From Hellea balneolensis (GTDB taxonomy: Bacteria > Pseudomonadota > Alphaproteobacteria > Caulobacterales > Maricaulaceae): a stretch of DNA of 5,899 bases. Location: positions 1-5,899 of the forward strand of contig QIKS01000280.1 of assembly GCA_003233025.1 (NCBI GenBank), given 5' to 3'. Every line of letters starts with the position of its first letter. Within the stretch, counting starts at the first letter, position 1. The position numbers were made by a program, and so were the translations under genes. Below the pieces are notes generated by a model. It was not told the DNA's origin, did no database searches, and saw only the letters and a program-made list of their open reading frames with translations. Below are positions 4,997 to 5,899 of the stretch, piece by piece.

Positions 4997-5899
4997 ATTG
5001 ATGTCAACGCAAAGCGTTCTCTCCAGTGAGCTGGCCAATCGTTCTAACCGGTAGCGGCAACGTTCAATCATCAAGCTTCCAAAGCCTTGGTCAATATGGA
5101 CATTTAAATGTTTCTCGTCAAAAGACAGGGTGTAACGACCAAGAACTTCGCGGCTCCTCCCTGCCAAAACCACGCAAGCCCGCATAGCCTCGCCGTAAAT
5201 CCGCGCAGCATGCCGCTGTTCTGGCAGGAGCAAGCGCTGGGTTGCCGCGTCATTGGGCGTCGTCTTTTTATCGGTATAGGAGGCATAGAGCATCAGCGCC
5301 AAATAGGTGCGTTCCGTGTGGGTCAGGCCCGGCAGAGGTGCATAAAGCACAGTTTGAAACACCATTTTGGCTTTGTGGGCCGGATGCTGACCCTTGCCAA
5401 TGCCAACCAACAAACAGGCCGCCTTGCGCAAACGTTCCTCATTTTTAAGGGCGAAAGTTTGCGGCAAAATGGAATGTAAGGGCGATAGAAATTCAAATAA
5501 AGGCGCACCGAAATCAACGCTTTCCTGACCTCCATGAGCCAAGGCCCGACAAGCATCAAATAAAGCCGGCGTTTGTTTGGCCTTGCCCGAGAGGTCGTTA
5601 TAAACCAGGCCGTCGCGCAAACCCCCGGGCGCGATGATGATGTGGCGCGGCTTTAATGTATCCATCAATTTTTCCAGCAACAAGCCAGCATAGGGCAAGG
5701 TTTCCGCGCGCCGCGCCGAAATTCCGCGCCAAGCCATAAGCTCCGCACACCCTTCTTCGCTATAGGCCCAACGGGATAAAATCTGCGCTTCATGGGGGTT
5801 AAGCTGGTAATTATGGGCAAGCCGCAAAGGATATTGGATACGTTTTTGGTGGATCAACGCCAAATTACGCCACGCGCCGCCGATTAGGTATAAAACCTT
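4988..5899 (-). CDS. Ppx/GppA phosphatase family protein (exopolyphosphatase-like), C-terminal part
   Basis: Partial: 303 C-terminal residues are visible and the frame stays open to the right edge. A TTG at 5863 is internal, because the conserved block LIGGAWRNLALIH continues upstream of it. Family members cleave the terminal phosphate from polyphosphate (exopolyphosphatase) and/or convert pppGpp to ppGpp. Visible family features include GGAWR near the cut end, a RRAETLPYAGLLLEKLM helix, and PGGLRDGLVY (the usual GLREG motif). After these comes the helical, HD-like C-terminal region with GLTHTERTYLALMLYASY. The N-terminal actin-like ATPase-fold half with the phosphate-binding loops is outside the window, so catalytic residues cannot be checked and Ppx cannot be told from GppA. 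It is the most upstream gene seen, on the same strand as the rest. Confidence 0.88.
   Translation of the reverse strand, partial: KVLYLIGGAWRNLALIHQKRIQYPLRLAHNYQLNPHEAQILSRWAYSEEGCAELMAWRGISARRAETLPYAGLLLEKLMDTLKPRHIIIAPGGLRDGLVYNDLSGKAKQTPALFDACRALAHGGQESVDFGAPLFEFLSPLHSILPQTFALKNEERLRKAACLLVGIGKGQHPAHKAKMVFQTVLYAPLPGLTHTERTYLALMLYASYTDKKTTPNDAATQRLLLPEQRHAARIYGEAMRACVVLAGRSREVLGRYTLSFDEKHLNVHIDQGFGSLMIERCRYRLERLASSLERTLCVDINRS

Noticed and set aside
5861..5863. TTG as the true start of the ppx/gppA-family gene
   Set aside because: The frame continues to the window edge through the conserved GGAWR block, so the TTG is an internal Leu codon and the gene is truncated by the window.

Overview
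The window looks like chromosomal core sequence from an alphaproteobacterium of moderate GC content. This is judged from the dnaX–ybaB–recR gene order, the long Pro/Ala-rich linker and conserved tail of DnaX, the RecR '[10 protein letters not shown]' segment, and the cyclophilin and HNH proteins, which resemble alphaproteobacterial versions as I remember them; no search was run. No tRNA, rRNA, CRISPR array, insertion sequence or phage gene was found.

All genes run leftward (minus strand). In order of transcription, from the right edge: (1) the C-terminal ~300 residues of a Ppx/GppA-family phosphatase, cut by the window edge; (2) a ~100-base spacer; (3) an HNH endonuclease-family protein with a strong ribosome binding site, overlapping by ATGA (4) a predicted cyclophilin-type peptidyl-prolyl isomerase lipoprotein; (5) an intrinsic-terminator-like hairpin in a ~100-base spacer; (6) dnaX, (7) ybaB/ebfC three bases downstream, and (8) recR after a 97-base spacer; (9) a secreted EF-hand protein; and (10) at the extreme left edge the ribosome binding site and ATG of another gene.

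dnaX, ybaB and recR form the well-known replication/repair cluster: DnaX is the clamp-loader ATPase of DNA polymerase III, YbaB a small nucleoid-associated protein, and RecR part of RecFOR gap repair. The HNH and cyclophilin genes appear translationally coupled and transcriptionally separated from dnaX by the hairpin. The EF-hand gene may be transcribed with recR or from its own promoter.

I do not see a new multi-gene system here. The points worth a second look are small: a 25-bp tandem duplication that repeats the 3' end and stop codon of ybaB; a 16-bp motif shared (15/16) between two gene ends, possibly a dispersed repeat; a DnaX lacking most zinc-module cysteines; a RecR with Ser in place of the usual Toprim Glu; and an EF-hand protein with an expanded third loop and an Arg-rich tail that could reflect a frameshift at an A6 run.
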